Positions 7,580-15,372 of a stretch of DNA of 64,000 bases are shown here, piece after piece; positions within the stretch are counted from its first letter, which is position 1; the number at the start of each line of letters is the position of its first letter. A program made the position numbers and the translations under genes. The notes beneath the pieces are model-generated. The model made no database searches. It was not told the origin of the DNA and saw nothing but the letters and a program-made list of their open reading frames with translations. Source of the DNA: Myxococcus stipitatus (GTDB taxonomy: Bacteria > Myxococcota > Myxococcia > Myxococcales > Myxococcaceae); the NCBI RefSeq assembly GCF_038561935.1, contig NZ_CP102770.1, positions 7,192,001 through 7,256,000 of the forward strand. The letters are read 5' to 3'.

Positions 7580-9232
7580 TTGCGCTTGAGGGCCCGACTC
7601 GCGCTCGCCTTCGCGCTGCTGGCCCTCGTTCCGCTCGCGGTGGTCGTCCTGCCGACCCTCTCGCGACTGCGCGACACGTTGTCGCGAGAGCTGGACGCTC
7701 GCATGCAGGCCGCGACCGCCAGTGCCCAGGAGTCCCTGGAGCGCTCGGCCACCACGGCTCGCCGCGCGGTGGAGGAGCTGGTGGAGAGCCCCGCCATGGA
7801 GGACCTGGCGCGAGAGGCTCGGGAGCGGCCCACGCGCGCCATCCAGGCGGGGACGGCCGAGGCGTTGATGAAGACGCGGGGACTCACGGTGCTCGCGCTC
7901 TTCGACCGGGGAGGCACGGTGTTGTCCTCCGGCCACCTGCCAGCGCGGCGCGGAGACCCGGACCCCGCGCTCTTCGCCGTCACCCGAGAGGCATCCTCCA
8001 AGCCCGTTCCCGTGCGCGTGGAGGTGCGCACGTCGTCGGGGCTGCGGCAGATGCCGGCGCTCGTCACGGCGCGGCCGGTGGACTACGGAGACCTGCGGCT
8101 CTGGGCGGTCGGAGGCGTGCTGCTCGACGAGGGACTGGCCCAGCACCTCGCGCGACTGACGCAGGCGCAGGTCTCGCTGGTGTCGGGAGAGTCGGAGTTC
8201 GCCCAGGCGGGGACGGCGCTGCCGCCCACGGTGTCGCGAGAGCTGCCGCTGGGTGAGGCAGCCACGGTGAAGCTCACCTTCAGCCGTGCCGCCGCGCGCG
8301 AGGCCGAGGAAGGCGTCATGCGAGCGTTCCTCCTGCTCGCGGGCCTGGGCGGTGCGTTCGCGGTGCTGTTGGGGCTGCTGGTGTCGCGCTGGATGACGCG
8401 GCCGGTGGAGGCGCTCACTGAGGGAGCTCGGCGGGTGGCGGAAGGCGCGCTGGATGTCCAGGTGACGGCGGTGGCCACTGGAGAGGTGGGTGAGCTGGTC
8501 CGGACGTTCAATCACATGACGTCCGAGATGAGGGCGACGACGGAGCGACTGGTGGCGAGTGAGCGTATCGCCGCATGGCAGGAGGTCGCTCGGCGGCTGG
8601 CCCATGAAATCAAGAACCCGCTAACCCCCATCCGCATGTCGCTGGAGACCTTGCTCGCCGCGCAGGAGGCGCGTCATCCCCGCTTCCCCGAGCTGTTCAA
8701 GGAGAGCGCGGGCGTGGTGCTCGAGGAGGTGGACCGGCTGCGGCGCATCGTCGACGAGTTCAGCCGCTTCGCCCGGATGCCCAAGCCGCAACTGGCGCCG
8801 GTGGACCTCTCCGAGCTGACGCAGAGCGTGCTGGCGCTCTACTCGACGCCGCCCGAGGGCATCCGGATTCTTCCGGCGCTCCAGACGGGGGTGGTGGCTC
8901 GGGTGGACCGGGACATGCTGACGCAGGTGCTGGTCAACCTGGTGAAGAACGCCGAGGAGGCCATGGCCGGCAAGGGCGGCGACCTGCGCGTCCGGGTGAA
9001 GGGCTCCGACGCGGACGCCGTCATCGAGGTCGAGGACAGCGGGCCGGGCATCCCCGCCGAGCACCGGGCGCGCATCTTCGAGCCGTACTTCACGACGAAA
9101 GATGGAGGCACGGGGCTCGGGTTGGCCATCGCCGCGCGAATCCTCCAGGAGCACGGCGGAAAGCTCGAGGTCGGCGGAGAGCCGGGCCTCGGCGCACGCT
9201 TCAGCATCGTGCTGCCACGCGCGGAGGGCTGA
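7580..9232 (+). CDS. membrane sensor histidine kinase (NtrY-like, HAMP)
   Basis: A 550-residue kinase read from TTG at 7580. The first transmembrane helix is at about residues 5-25 (LALAFALLALVPLAVVVL). A periplasmic sensor of about 220 residues follows, then a second helix (AFLLLAGLGGAFAVLLGLLV) and a HAMP linker (SRWMTRPVEALTEGARRVAEG). The HisKA box is RLAHEIKNPLTPIRMS with phospho-acceptor H342, the form typical of NtrY-like kinases. The HATPase domain has the N box (VLVNLVKNAEEAM), G1 (DSGPGIP), F box (IFEPYFTTK) and G2 (GTGLGLAIAARI). All catalytic parts are present. No response regulator is adjacent, so the partner is unknown. Position in the penicillin-binding protein operon suggests that it reports on cell-wall state. 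Confidence 0.9.
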   Translation: MRLRARLALAFALLALVPLAVVVLPTLSRLRDTLSRELDARMQAATASAQESLERSATTARRAVEELVESPAMEDLAREARERPTRAIQAGTAEALMKTRGLTVLALFDRGGTVLSSGHLPARRGDPDPALFAVTREASSKPVPVRVEVRTSSGLRQMPALVTARPVDYGDLRLWAVGGVLLDEGLAQHLARLTQAQVSLVSGESEFAQAGTALPPTVSRELPLGEAATVKLTFSRAAAREAEEGVMRAFLLLAGLGGAFAVLLGLLVSRWMTRPVEALTEGARRVAEGALDVQVTAVATGEVGELVRTFNHMTSEMRATTERLVASERIAAWQEVARRLAHEIKNPLTPIRMSLETLLAAQEARHPRFPELFKESAGVVLEEVDRLRRIVDEFSRFARMPKPQLAPVDLSELTQSVLALYSTPPEGIRILPALQTGVVARVDRDMLTQVLVNLVKNAEEAMAGKGGDLRVRVKGSDADAVIEVEDSGPGIPAEHRARIFEPYFTTKDGGTGLGLAIAARILQEHGGKLEVGGEPGLGARFSIVLPRAEG

Positions 9233-9363
9233 GCCTCTCGCCCCCGGTGCCGTAGTCGCCTCGAGCAGCAGGACTCGACGGGCACCGCCCCATCGAGTCC
9301 GCCCAGGGGCGACACCCGTCACGCAATTGCCCCTACACCCAAGCGCAGCCCCAGAAAGCACGA

Positions 9364-9391
9364 AGCCCGAGGCGACGAATCGCCCCGGGCT
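9364..9391. terminator. bidirectional hairpin between convergent genes
   Basis: The inverted repeat AGCCCG-A-GGCGA / TCGCC-C-CGGGCT has an 11-pair stem with one internal mismatch and a CGAA loop. It sits between the kinase gene and the leftward gene that ends at 9422. There is no long T run on either side, as is common in GC-rich genomes. Confidence 0.5.
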
Positions 9392-9421
9392 CGCGTGTTG
9401 CTCACGACGTCGGTCGCGGGC

Positions 9422-11458
9422 TCAGTCCTTCACGGGCGTGGCCTTGAGCGCGGCCTTGCCTTCCTTCACGTAGACCTGGAAGCGCACCGTCTTGCACGCG
9501 TACTTCTGGACGAGCTGCTCGCGGTTCTTGCGCAGCTTCTGCACGAACTTGTCGTACGTCAGGCCATCCGCCGCCTCGCCACAGCGCTCGCGCGTGGTGA
9601 CGAACTCGCGGAAGACCTCCTGGAAGTGCTGCTCCTCGGAGAGCGCCACCGCGGAGTTGCCCGAGGGCCCCGCGCCCGGCAGCGGAATCGCCGCGGGTGA
9701 CGGCGCACGCGCAGGCAGCGGAATCGGCGCCTCCGGAGGCCGCGCGCTGGCCTGGAGCAGCTCGCGCGGAATCGCCGCGACCCGCGTGGTCTCCGGGTTC
9801 TCGGGAGACTGGGCCGCCGCCAGGGCGAACGGGTTCGCCGCCTGCTGCAGCGAGTACGCCGCCGTGGGCTGGTCCTCGAAAGCGAATGCCCCCCGCCGAG
9901 GCGACGCCGGAGACAGCGACTCCCCCGACGCGGAGAAGTTCCCCGCATCGGACTCGAAGGGCATGGACGAAGACGCGGCGAACGGAGTCGCCGGCGGCGC
10001 CGCGGGAGGAGGCGCGGGGAACGGGAACGCATCCGCCGCGGCGAACGGGTCTCCCGAGCCAAACGGATTCGCCTGGGGCGCCGGCGCGGGCACAGGAGGA
10101 GGCAGCGCGAACGGCTCCCCCAGCGGAGAGGGAGGCACCGACGCGAACGGGTCCGCGCCAAACGGCTGAGCCGCCGCAGGGGCCGGAGCCGCCAGGGCGA
10201 ACGGGTCCGCCATCGGAGGGGGCGTCGGCTGGGAGAACGGGGTCGCCTGCGGCGCGGGCGCCGGAGGCAGGGACGCGAAGGGGTCCGGCAGCGGGCCCGG
10301 CGTCGGCGCCGCGGCCACGGGCTGCTGCACCGCGGGCTGCTGCGGCGGAGCCATGGGCGCGGACGCCTGCGCCGCCATGGCCGCGGACAGGCTCAGCGTG
10401 TCCGAGCCCCCCTGCGAAAGCCCGTCATCGCTCGAGCGAGCACCACCGCCCATCAGCGCGGTCCACACCAGCGTGAGGAGCAGCAGCCCCGTCAGCGCCA
10501 CCACCGCGCTCTGCTGGTACGCCGCGAGCGCGCCCAGCACCGACTGCGTCCCCGCCACCGCGAGGACATCCAGGGACGTGCCCGGCAGCGTGCGGCGAGA
10601 CCCCACCGACAGCGGCGCCTGCCCACCCATGGCATCGCCCTCCGTCAGCATCGGCAGCGACACGGGGCCCAGCGACTGGAAGCTTCCCCGGCGCAGCACC
10701 ACGCCATTCGAGTTCGCCACCACCTGCGTCAGCGAGCCTTCCGCCAGGAGCTTCTCCGGCCCCACCGCGGTGATGCTGTCGCCCTTCACCAGGCCCAGCG
10801 CCGTGACGCCCGTGGCCTGGACCGCGGCCTCCAGCGCGCCCTCGTCGAACAGCGGCGCGCCCACGACCAGCGTCACCGCCGGCTGCATCCCGAAGTCCCC
10901 TCCCCACAGCACCGGCACCGAGGCGAACGCATGTGTCGTCCCGAGCGCCTCCACCACCGTGCTCCCCGCCTTCGCCAGCGCGGCGACATCCAGCTTCGCG
11001 GCGTCGGACGAAGGCTCCGCGCCCGCGACCGCATGGAACGCGGCGTCCGGAGCGGCCAGCGCCACCACCACGCCCTTGAGCCCCTTGGGCACCACGGCGT
11101 CGACGGCGGTGCGCACGGCGGCGAACCGCTCGGCCGTCAGCGGCTGGAGCGCGGCACCCGCGGGCTCGTCCCGGTCCTTGTCCCGAGGCGACGGACGCAC
11201 GGCGGACGAGGGCTTGGGGGGGAGCAGCGCGTGCACCGCCGTCGCGACTTCCGGCGTGGCGGCCAGCTTCAGCGCCAGCGCCTGGACCTCGGCACGGCGC
11301 GCGTCCACGAGACGCGACACCTCGGAGATGCCCGAGGCGGACTGAGCCGTGGCTCCTTCCACAGCGCGTGCACGCAGCGGTCCCGACAACATCGGGAGGT
11401 GAGCAAGCCCCAGTCCGATGACCAGGAACGCGAAGAGGAGGAACTTGAGGCGGACCAT
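9422..11458 (-). CDS. membrane protein with extracytoplasmic domain, proline/alanine-rich linker and conserved myxobacterial C-terminal domain
   Basis: A 678-residue protein of unrecognised function. Residues 1-22 are a hydrophobic anchor (VRLKFLLFAFLVIGLGLAHLP). Residues about 30-310 form an extracytoplasmic domain resembling a double-Cache-like sensor in its alternation of strands, though no family is certain. A second transmembrane helix (AVVALTGLLLLTLVWTALMGGG) lies near 320-342. About 200 residues of Pro/Ala/Gln-rich low-complexity sequence follow, containing many PFA and DPFA repeats. The last 70 residues are a folded, basic domain (FREFVTTRERCGEAADGLTYDKFVQKLRKN) that appears at the end of other myxobacterial proteins. 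The start is well placed after AAAGGAC. The architecture suggests a membrane sensor or scaffold with a cytoplasmic effector domain. Confidence 0.7.
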   Translation of the reverse strand: MVRLKFLLFAFLVIGLGLAHLPMLSGPLRARAVEGATAQSASGISEVSRLVDARRAEVQALALKLAATPEVATAVHALLPPKPSSAVRPSPRDKDRDEPAGAALQPLTAERFAAVRTAVDAVVPKGLKGVVVALAAPDAAFHAVAGAEPSSDAAKLDVAALAKAGSTVVEALGTTHAFASVPVLWGGDFGMQPAVTLVVGAPLFDEGALEAAVQATGVTALGLVKGDSITAVGPEKLLAEGSLTQVVANSNGVVLRRGSFQSLGPVSLPMLTEGDAMGGQAPLSVGSRRTLPGTSLDVLAVAGTQSVLGALAAYQQSAVVALTGLLLLTLVWTALMGGGARSSDDGLSQGGSDTLSLSAAMAAQASAPMAPPQQPAVQQPVAAAPTPGPLPDPFASLPPAPAPQATPFSQPTPPPMADPFALAAPAPAAAQPFGADPFASVPPSPLGEPFALPPPVPAPAPQANPFGSGDPFAAADAFPFPAPPPAAPPATPFAASSSMPFESDAGNFSASGESLSPASPRRGAFAFEDQPTAAYSLQQAANPFALAAAQSPENPETTRVAAIPRELLQASARPPEAPIPLPARAPSPAAIPLPGAGPSGNSAVALSEEQHFQEVFREFVTTRERCGEAADGLTYDKFVQKLRKNREQLVQKYACKTVRFQVYVKEGKAALKATPVKD

Positions 11459-11607
11459 CGCCGTCCTTTAGCCCATGGGTGAAGGGTTCCGCTTATAGCG
11501 TTCACCATTCAGACCCAGCAAGATTCGGGCAGCGGACAACGTGGGCCTGGTCGCCCGGTGGATAACCAGGACGACCGGGCCCCACCTACACCGAGTCACG
11601 TCTCCGG

Positions 11608-11967
11608 CTAATAGTTGGGCACGTTGGCCGCGACGTCGTCGGGCAGACCGGCCGTGTGGACGTCTCGGCGCCGCTCCACGGCCCGCCGCAGGCTGCGCTC
11701 CAGTCGGTCACGCGCCGCGTCGATGGCGTGGAACAGCGTCTCCGCCTGCTCCGTGATGTGGACGGGCGCGAAGTTCGGCATCCGCACCGTCACCCGGCAC
11801 TCCTTGTCCACCCCTCCCTTGGGACCGTTGATGTCGACCAGCGCGATGTCGACTTCCGCCGCTTCGTCGTCGGCGTAGCGCTCGATGTGGCGAACCAGAT
11901 GCTCCTGCAGGTACTCCCTCAGTGGCCCCGTCAGCGTCAGATGCACGCCCCGCATCAACACCTTCAT
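11608..11967 (-). CDS. hpf: ribosome hibernation promoting factor (short HPF/RaiA type)
   Basis: A 119-residue protein that binds the decoding region of the 30S subunit and silences ribosomes in stationary phase. The sequence is typical: MKVLMRGVHLTLTGPLREYLQEHL, the ALVDINGPKGGVDKECRVTVRMPNF strand pair, and the helix FHAIDAARDRLERSLRR. The C-terminus lacks the dimerisation domain of long HPF, so this is the short form. The start is secured by a strong GGAGGTGA five bases upstream on the minus strand (near 11974-11981); the frame extends upstream without merit. It is divergent from the receiver gene at 12116. In myxobacteria hibernation factors plausibly matter in starvation and development, but no control element was identified here. 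Confidence 0.92.
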   Translation of the reverse strand: MKVLMRGVHLTLTGPLREYLQEHLVRHIERYADDEAAEVDIALVDINGPKGGVDKECRVTVRMPNFAPVHITEQAETLFHAIDAARDRLERSLRRAVERRRDVHTAGLPDDVAANVPNY

Positions 11968-12115
11968 GCAGTCACCTCCAGGGCTCAAAGATGGACAGCG
12001 CACCGCCCGCGGGTGAGGGGGGCTCCTCCACTCGCTCGCCCTCCAGGCGATGAGGCACGGCCGCGCGTCCCACCGCAGCGGACGATTCCGACCAGTGCCA
12101 GGGTTACCCAGACGC

Positions 12116-12502
12116 ATGGGTGCCGAGCGAATCAAGGTCCTCCTCGTGGAGGACGACGGGGACAGCCGGGAGCTCCTCGCGGAGCTGCTGGAGTTCGAGT
12201 TCGACGTGGTCACCGCCACCGACGGGCTCGCGGGCCTCCGGGCCTTCGAGAGCGCGCCGCCGGACGTGGTGGTGACGGACGAGTCGCTGCCAGGGCTGTG
12301 TGGCACCGAGCTCGCCCAGCGGGTGAAGGCCCACTCGCCCCGCACGAAGGTCATCCTGGTGTCCGGTTACTCGGAGGTGAGCGGCGCGGGGTACTGCGAC
12401 CTGGTGCTGCGCAAGCCCATCGACGTGGAGCAGCTGAGCCGCGCCGTGGGCAGGCTGGGAGACGAGGCCCGCCAGTGGGTGGGAGACGACGCTCGGCAGT
12501 GA
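12116..12502 (+). CDS. single-domain response regulator (receiver only)
   Basis: A 128-residue CheY-like receiver. Acidic pair D13/D14, phospho-acceptor D55 in VVVTDESLPG, S83 in LVSGYS and K100 in LRKPID are all present, so it should be phosphorylatable. There is no output domain, so it acts by protein contact or as a phosphate relay. No cognate kinase is adjacent. It is divergent from hpf. The start at 12116 is chosen because homologous sequence begins at ERIKVLLVEDD; upstream in-frame codons give arginine-rich non-coding sequence. The loop before the conserved Lys is shortened relative to CheY (SEVSGAGYCDLVLRKP), as often seen in myxobacterial stand-alone receivers. Confidence 0.88.
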   Translation: MGAERIKVLLVEDDGDSRELLAELLEFEFDVVTATDGLAGLRAFESAPPDVVVTDESLPGLCGTELAQRVKAHSPRTKVILVSGYSEVSGAGYCDLVLRKPIDVEQLSRAVGRLGDEARQWVGDDARQ

Positions 12503-12586
12503 ACGGAAGGACTGGCCCCGGGTGTCACGCAGGGACACTGGCCTTACCATGTCCCTCCAGGACAGCCACGGGCAGGAGGGAGCGAC

Positions 12587-13033
12587 ATGAAGTACTGCGC
12601 CAGGTGCGGCTCGGAGTATCGGGATGACATCGAGCGATGCGAGGACTGCCCCAGCCACCCGCCGCTGGTCTCCGCCGAGGAGATGCACAGCCGGGGGCTC
12701 CCCTTGCCGCACGAGCTGGACCGGCGCGTCTTCGTGCGTGCCGCCACCACGGACAATCCCCTGATGGTGGAGGTCTTCGCGGAGCTGCTCGAGGAGCGGG
12801 ACATCCCGGTGTTCATCCGCGCGGGGCGCTCCGGCGTCGTGGACAAGCTGACCACCGGCAACCTGCTGCCCTGGTGGGAGATTCTGGTGCCCGAGGGAGA
12901 GCAGGAGCGCGCCGCCCTCCTCGTGGAGCGGGAGCGGGCCCAGGAAGCGGCCACCAACGACGAGGCCGTCCGCGCCGCCGAGGAAGAGGAGCGGGAGACC
13001 GAGCCCGAGGCCTCGCCTCCCCCCAGCGCGTGA
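12587..13033 (+). CDS. zinc-ribbon DUF2007-type protein
   Basis: A 148-residue protein. The N-terminus carries a four-cysteine ribbon (C4, C7, C18, C21 in KYCARCGSEYRDDIERCEDC). Residues about 45-110 match the putative signal-transducing DUF2007 fold (VFVRAATTDNPLMVEVFAELLEERDIPVFI, then LVPEGEQERAALLV). The C-terminus is a Glu-rich tail. DUF2007 proteins resemble the PII/ACT-like fold and are thought to be small regulators; their ligands are unknown. A ribosome site GGAGGGAG lies seven bases ahead of the ATG. Only three bases separate its stop from the stop of the convergent DUF1460 gene, so the transcripts must overlap at their 3' ends. Confidence 0.75.
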   Translation: MKYCARCGSEYRDDIERCEDCPSHPPLVSAEEMHSRGLPLPHELDRRVFVRAATTDNPLMVEVFAELLEERDIPVFIRAGRSGVVDKLTTGNLLPWWEILVPEGEQERAALLVERERAQEAATNDEAVRAAEEEERETEPEASPPPSA

Positions 13034-13036
13034 GCC

Positions 13037-13915
13037 TCAGGGCGCGCGGCCGAGCATCGTGGCGTCGGGGCGACGGGCCTCGAAGAGGCTCACTCCGGTG
13101 ACCTTCCACTTCGCGTAGCGCGAGTTGCGCAGGAGGAAGCTCTCCAGGTCCTCGTCGACGACGCGGTTGTAGCCGCCGCGCGACGCATGACGCAGGTAGG
13201 TGCGGCCCTTGCGCTGCACCACGAAGCCCAGGTGCGTCATGCGCGTGGCCTTGAAGGGCAGGTCCTCGCGCAGCACCACCAGGATGGTGCCCGAGGGGAT
13301 GTCACGCGCGTGGGCCGACACCCGCTCGAGCGGAATCATGTCGAACGTGTAGGTGCCCACCGGCTGCCGCGACTTGGGGAGCTGGAGCGACTGCGACGAG
13401 CGCGACTGCCACGTCGAGGCCGTCAGCGTCTTCGTCGCCTCCACCACGTCCGAGCCCCCCCAGCGGCGCGTCACGTCGAGCAGGAAGCCCTTGCGGACGT
13501 TGTTGGGCAACCACTGCGCCTCCATGAGGTGGTTGCGGTCCTCGTACGTCGGCGACTGGGCGTAGCGGATGTGCTCGAGCAGCGGGGCGACCTCGGGCTC
13601 GCCGTGCGCCAGGCCCAGCGCCAGCGACTGCTCGACGAAGGTGAGGCAGTCCACCGCGTCCAGGCGGAAGGTCGGGTCCGGGTCCACGCCGGAGCCCTCG
13701 CCCAGGGGTGACAGGACATAGGGCGTGTTGACGAAGCGCTCGCTCATCGACAGCAGCCGCTGCGCCACCGGCGCGTCCGTGGACTCGGCCACCAGCGCGG
13801 AGAACGCACTCGCGTCCAGTCCGACCCAGCCATTGGCCCGCGTGGGCTGTCGCACCGCCGCAACAGGGGCCGCCTGCGTGAGGAGCGAGGCGGCCAGGAC
13901 CACCGCCCACGTCAT
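13037..13915 (-). CDS. DUF1460 / NlpC-P60-like cell-wall amidase, exported
   Basis: A 292-residue exported protein (signal peptide to about residue 20, TQAAPVAA). It matches the DUF1460 family, whose structures are NlpC/P60-like cysteine amidases acting on muropeptides. The candidate nucleophile is C90 in RLDAVDCLTFVEQ and the candidate His lies in RMTHLGFVV. The pattern YEDRNHLMEAQWLPNN and the C-terminal ESFLLRNSRYAKWKVTGVSLF block are also family-like. It overlaps the upstream HEAT-repeat gene by four bases (ATGA), so the two are coupled. Likely role: trimming of peptidoglycan stem peptides in the periplasm or outside the cell. Substrate specificity cannot be read from the sequence. Confidence 0.82.
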   Translation of the reverse strand: MTWAVVLAASLLTQAAPVAAVRQPTRANGWVGLDASAFSALVAESTDAPVAQRLLSMSERFVNTPYVLSPLGEGSGVDPDPTFRLDAVDCLTFVEQSLALGLAHGEPEVAPLLEHIRYAQSPTYEDRNHLMEAQWLPNNVRKGFLLDVTRRWGGSDVVEATKTLTASTWQSRSSQSLQLPKSRQPVGTYTFDMIPLERVSAHARDIPSGTILVVLREDLPFKATRMTHLGFVVQRKGRTYLRHASRGGYNRVVDEDLESFLLRNSRYAKWKVTGVSLFEARRPDATMLGRAP

Positions 13916-14904
13916 TGCGCCACGCCCGCCCTTCGCAGAATGGCCTTGCGGCGATCATCCTGGAGCTGGAGCGTCTCCAGCTCCTTCTCGTACGCCAGCT
14001 TCTCCTCGCCCTTCGCCTTCCACGAGGCCAGCACCAGCCAGTCCAGCATGGAGGCGTCACCGCCCTGGAAGAGGACACGCGCGGCGCCAGCGGCCAGGCC
14101 CCGGTCCTTGTCCTCCAGCAGCGGCTTGATGGCCACGCTCGCCTTCTTCGCGGGAACACCCTCGAACAGCTCCAGCCCCTGCCGGCGCACGAAGCGGTCC
14201 TCCGCGGTCAGCAGCTTGTTGGCGAAGGCGAAGCCCTCCGGGGCGCCCAGGCGGCACAGGCCCCGCGCGGCAGCGAAGCGCGTGCTCTCCGAGTCGCTCG
14301 TCAGGTACTCCTTGAGGGGCTTCACCTGCTTCTTGTCGCCCGTCTCGCCCACGGCGGCGAGCATGGCGGCGCGGACCTCCAGCTCCTGCTCCGCCTTGGC
14401 GGCGGCCATCAGCGGCTTGCCCACCTTGGGATTGTGCGACGCCCCCAGCGCCTTGGCCGCGTCGCGGCGCACCCCGCTGCTCTTGTCGTTCAGCAGCGGG
14501 AGCAGCACCTGGACGTTGCGGCTGTTCAGGCGCGCCAGGCCCTGGGCGGCGTACATGCGCACGGTGCTGTCGCCGTCTCCGGCCAGCCGGACCAGGGCGG
14601 GCTCCGCGGCGCGCGTGTCGAGCCCCGCGAGCACGGCCACGAGGTTGCGGCGGACCCTGTCCTCCAGCACGCGACGCAGGGCGTCGGTGATGACGTCGGC
14701 GGCGTGGGGCTCCTCGCCCAGGTAGCGCAGCCGGGAGACGGCCGCGGGGACGGCCCCCCCTTGGATGACCGCCTGGATGGCCCGCTCGGACTCGTTGCGG
14801 CGCTCGGTCCGCTTCGCGGCGGCCCCTTGGCCGGCGAGGGCCAGGGGGGACAGGAGCAGGGTGACCAGCAGCAGGATGCGGGCGGGAAGGACGGACGGGA
14901 GCAC
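13912..14904 (-). CDS. exported HEAT-repeat protein
   Basis: A 330-residue protein read from a GTG at 14904, chosen because it places a clean signal peptide (LPSVLPARILLLVTLLLSPLALAG) at the N-terminus. The open frame continues 119 codons further upstream, but that part is not protein-like and runs into the promoter region. The mature protein is a run of HEAT/PBS-lyase-like helical repeats, for example VRRNLVAVLAGLDTRAAEPALVRLAGDGDSTVRMYAAQGLARL, about seven in all. Such repeats form binding solenoids. It is translationally coupled to the DUF1460 amidase by a four-base overlap, so it may present or regulate the enzyme. The ribosome site is weak, so the exact start is uncertain. Confidence 0.75.
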   Translation of the reverse strand: MLPSVLPARILLLVTLLLSPLALAGQGAAAKRTERRNESERAIQAVIQGGAVPAAVSRLRYLGEEPHAADVITDALRRVLEDRVRRNLVAVLAGLDTRAAEPALVRLAGDGDSTVRMYAAQGLARLNSRNVQVLLPLLNDKSSGVRRDAAKALGASHNPKVGKPLMAAAKAEQELEVRAAMLAAVGETGDKKQVKPLKEYLTSDSESTRFAAARGLCRLGAPEGFAFANKLLTAEDRFVRRQGLELFEGVPAKKASVAIKPLLEDKDRGLAAGAARVLFQGGDASMLDWLVLASWKAKGEEKLAYEKELETLQLQDDRRKAILRRAGVAQ

Positions 14905-15054
14905 GGGAAGCGGACCATGGCAAGGAGGGGCCCCGCCGTCAAAGTTCCAAGGGTGGGCGGGCCTCCTGTGACCGAGGGTCTGCCCGATTCTTGACCCCCC
15001 AAGAGGCGATTGATACGACCGATGCGTCTTTTCCTCCTCTAGAGGCGCCACCCT

Positions 15055-15372
15055 ATGAAGAAGCTGACGGTGCTGGTGGCAGTGGCGGGGGCGCTCGCCG
15101 CGTGCGGCCCCGTGAAGTCCACCGCGAACATCCTGGACGCGGAGGTCCAGATTCAGGCCGCGCGCACGGCCGGGGCCGACAAGCTGGCCCCGTACGAGTG
15201 GACCGCCGCCAATCTGTATCTGTCGAAGGCGCGCGAGGAGGTGGGCTACTCCGACTACCAAGCGGGCGTGGACTTCGCGGTGAAGGCGTCCCGCTTCGCC
15301 AACGAAGCACGTGAGAAGGCCATGTCCGAGGCGGGCAGCGCCGACACCAGCGAGCGGAGCCCGAACCCGTGA
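15055..15372 (+). CDS. DUF4398 lipoprotein
   Basis: A 105-residue lipoprotein with signal peptide and lipobox (VLVAVAGALAAC, acylated Cys at about 17). The mature part is a pair of helices typical of DUF4398 (ILDAEVQIQAARTAGADKLAPYEWTAANLYLSKAREE, then AVKASRFANEAREKA). Members are usually encoded directly before OmpA-family proteins, as here: its stop overlaps the GTG of the next gene. Likely located in the outer or inner membrane facing the periplasm and probably an envelope structural partner of the OmpA protein. No enzymatic motif. Confidence 0.85.
   Translation: MKKLTVLVAVAGALAACGPVKSTANILDAEVQIQAARTAGADKLAPYEWTAANLYLSKAREEVGYSDYQAGVDFAVKASRFANEAREKAMSEAGSADTSERSPNP

Noticed and set aside
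13034..13036. Terminator expected between the DUF2007 and DUF1460 genes
   Set aside because: Only three bases separate the two stops and no hairpin is visible in the flanks.
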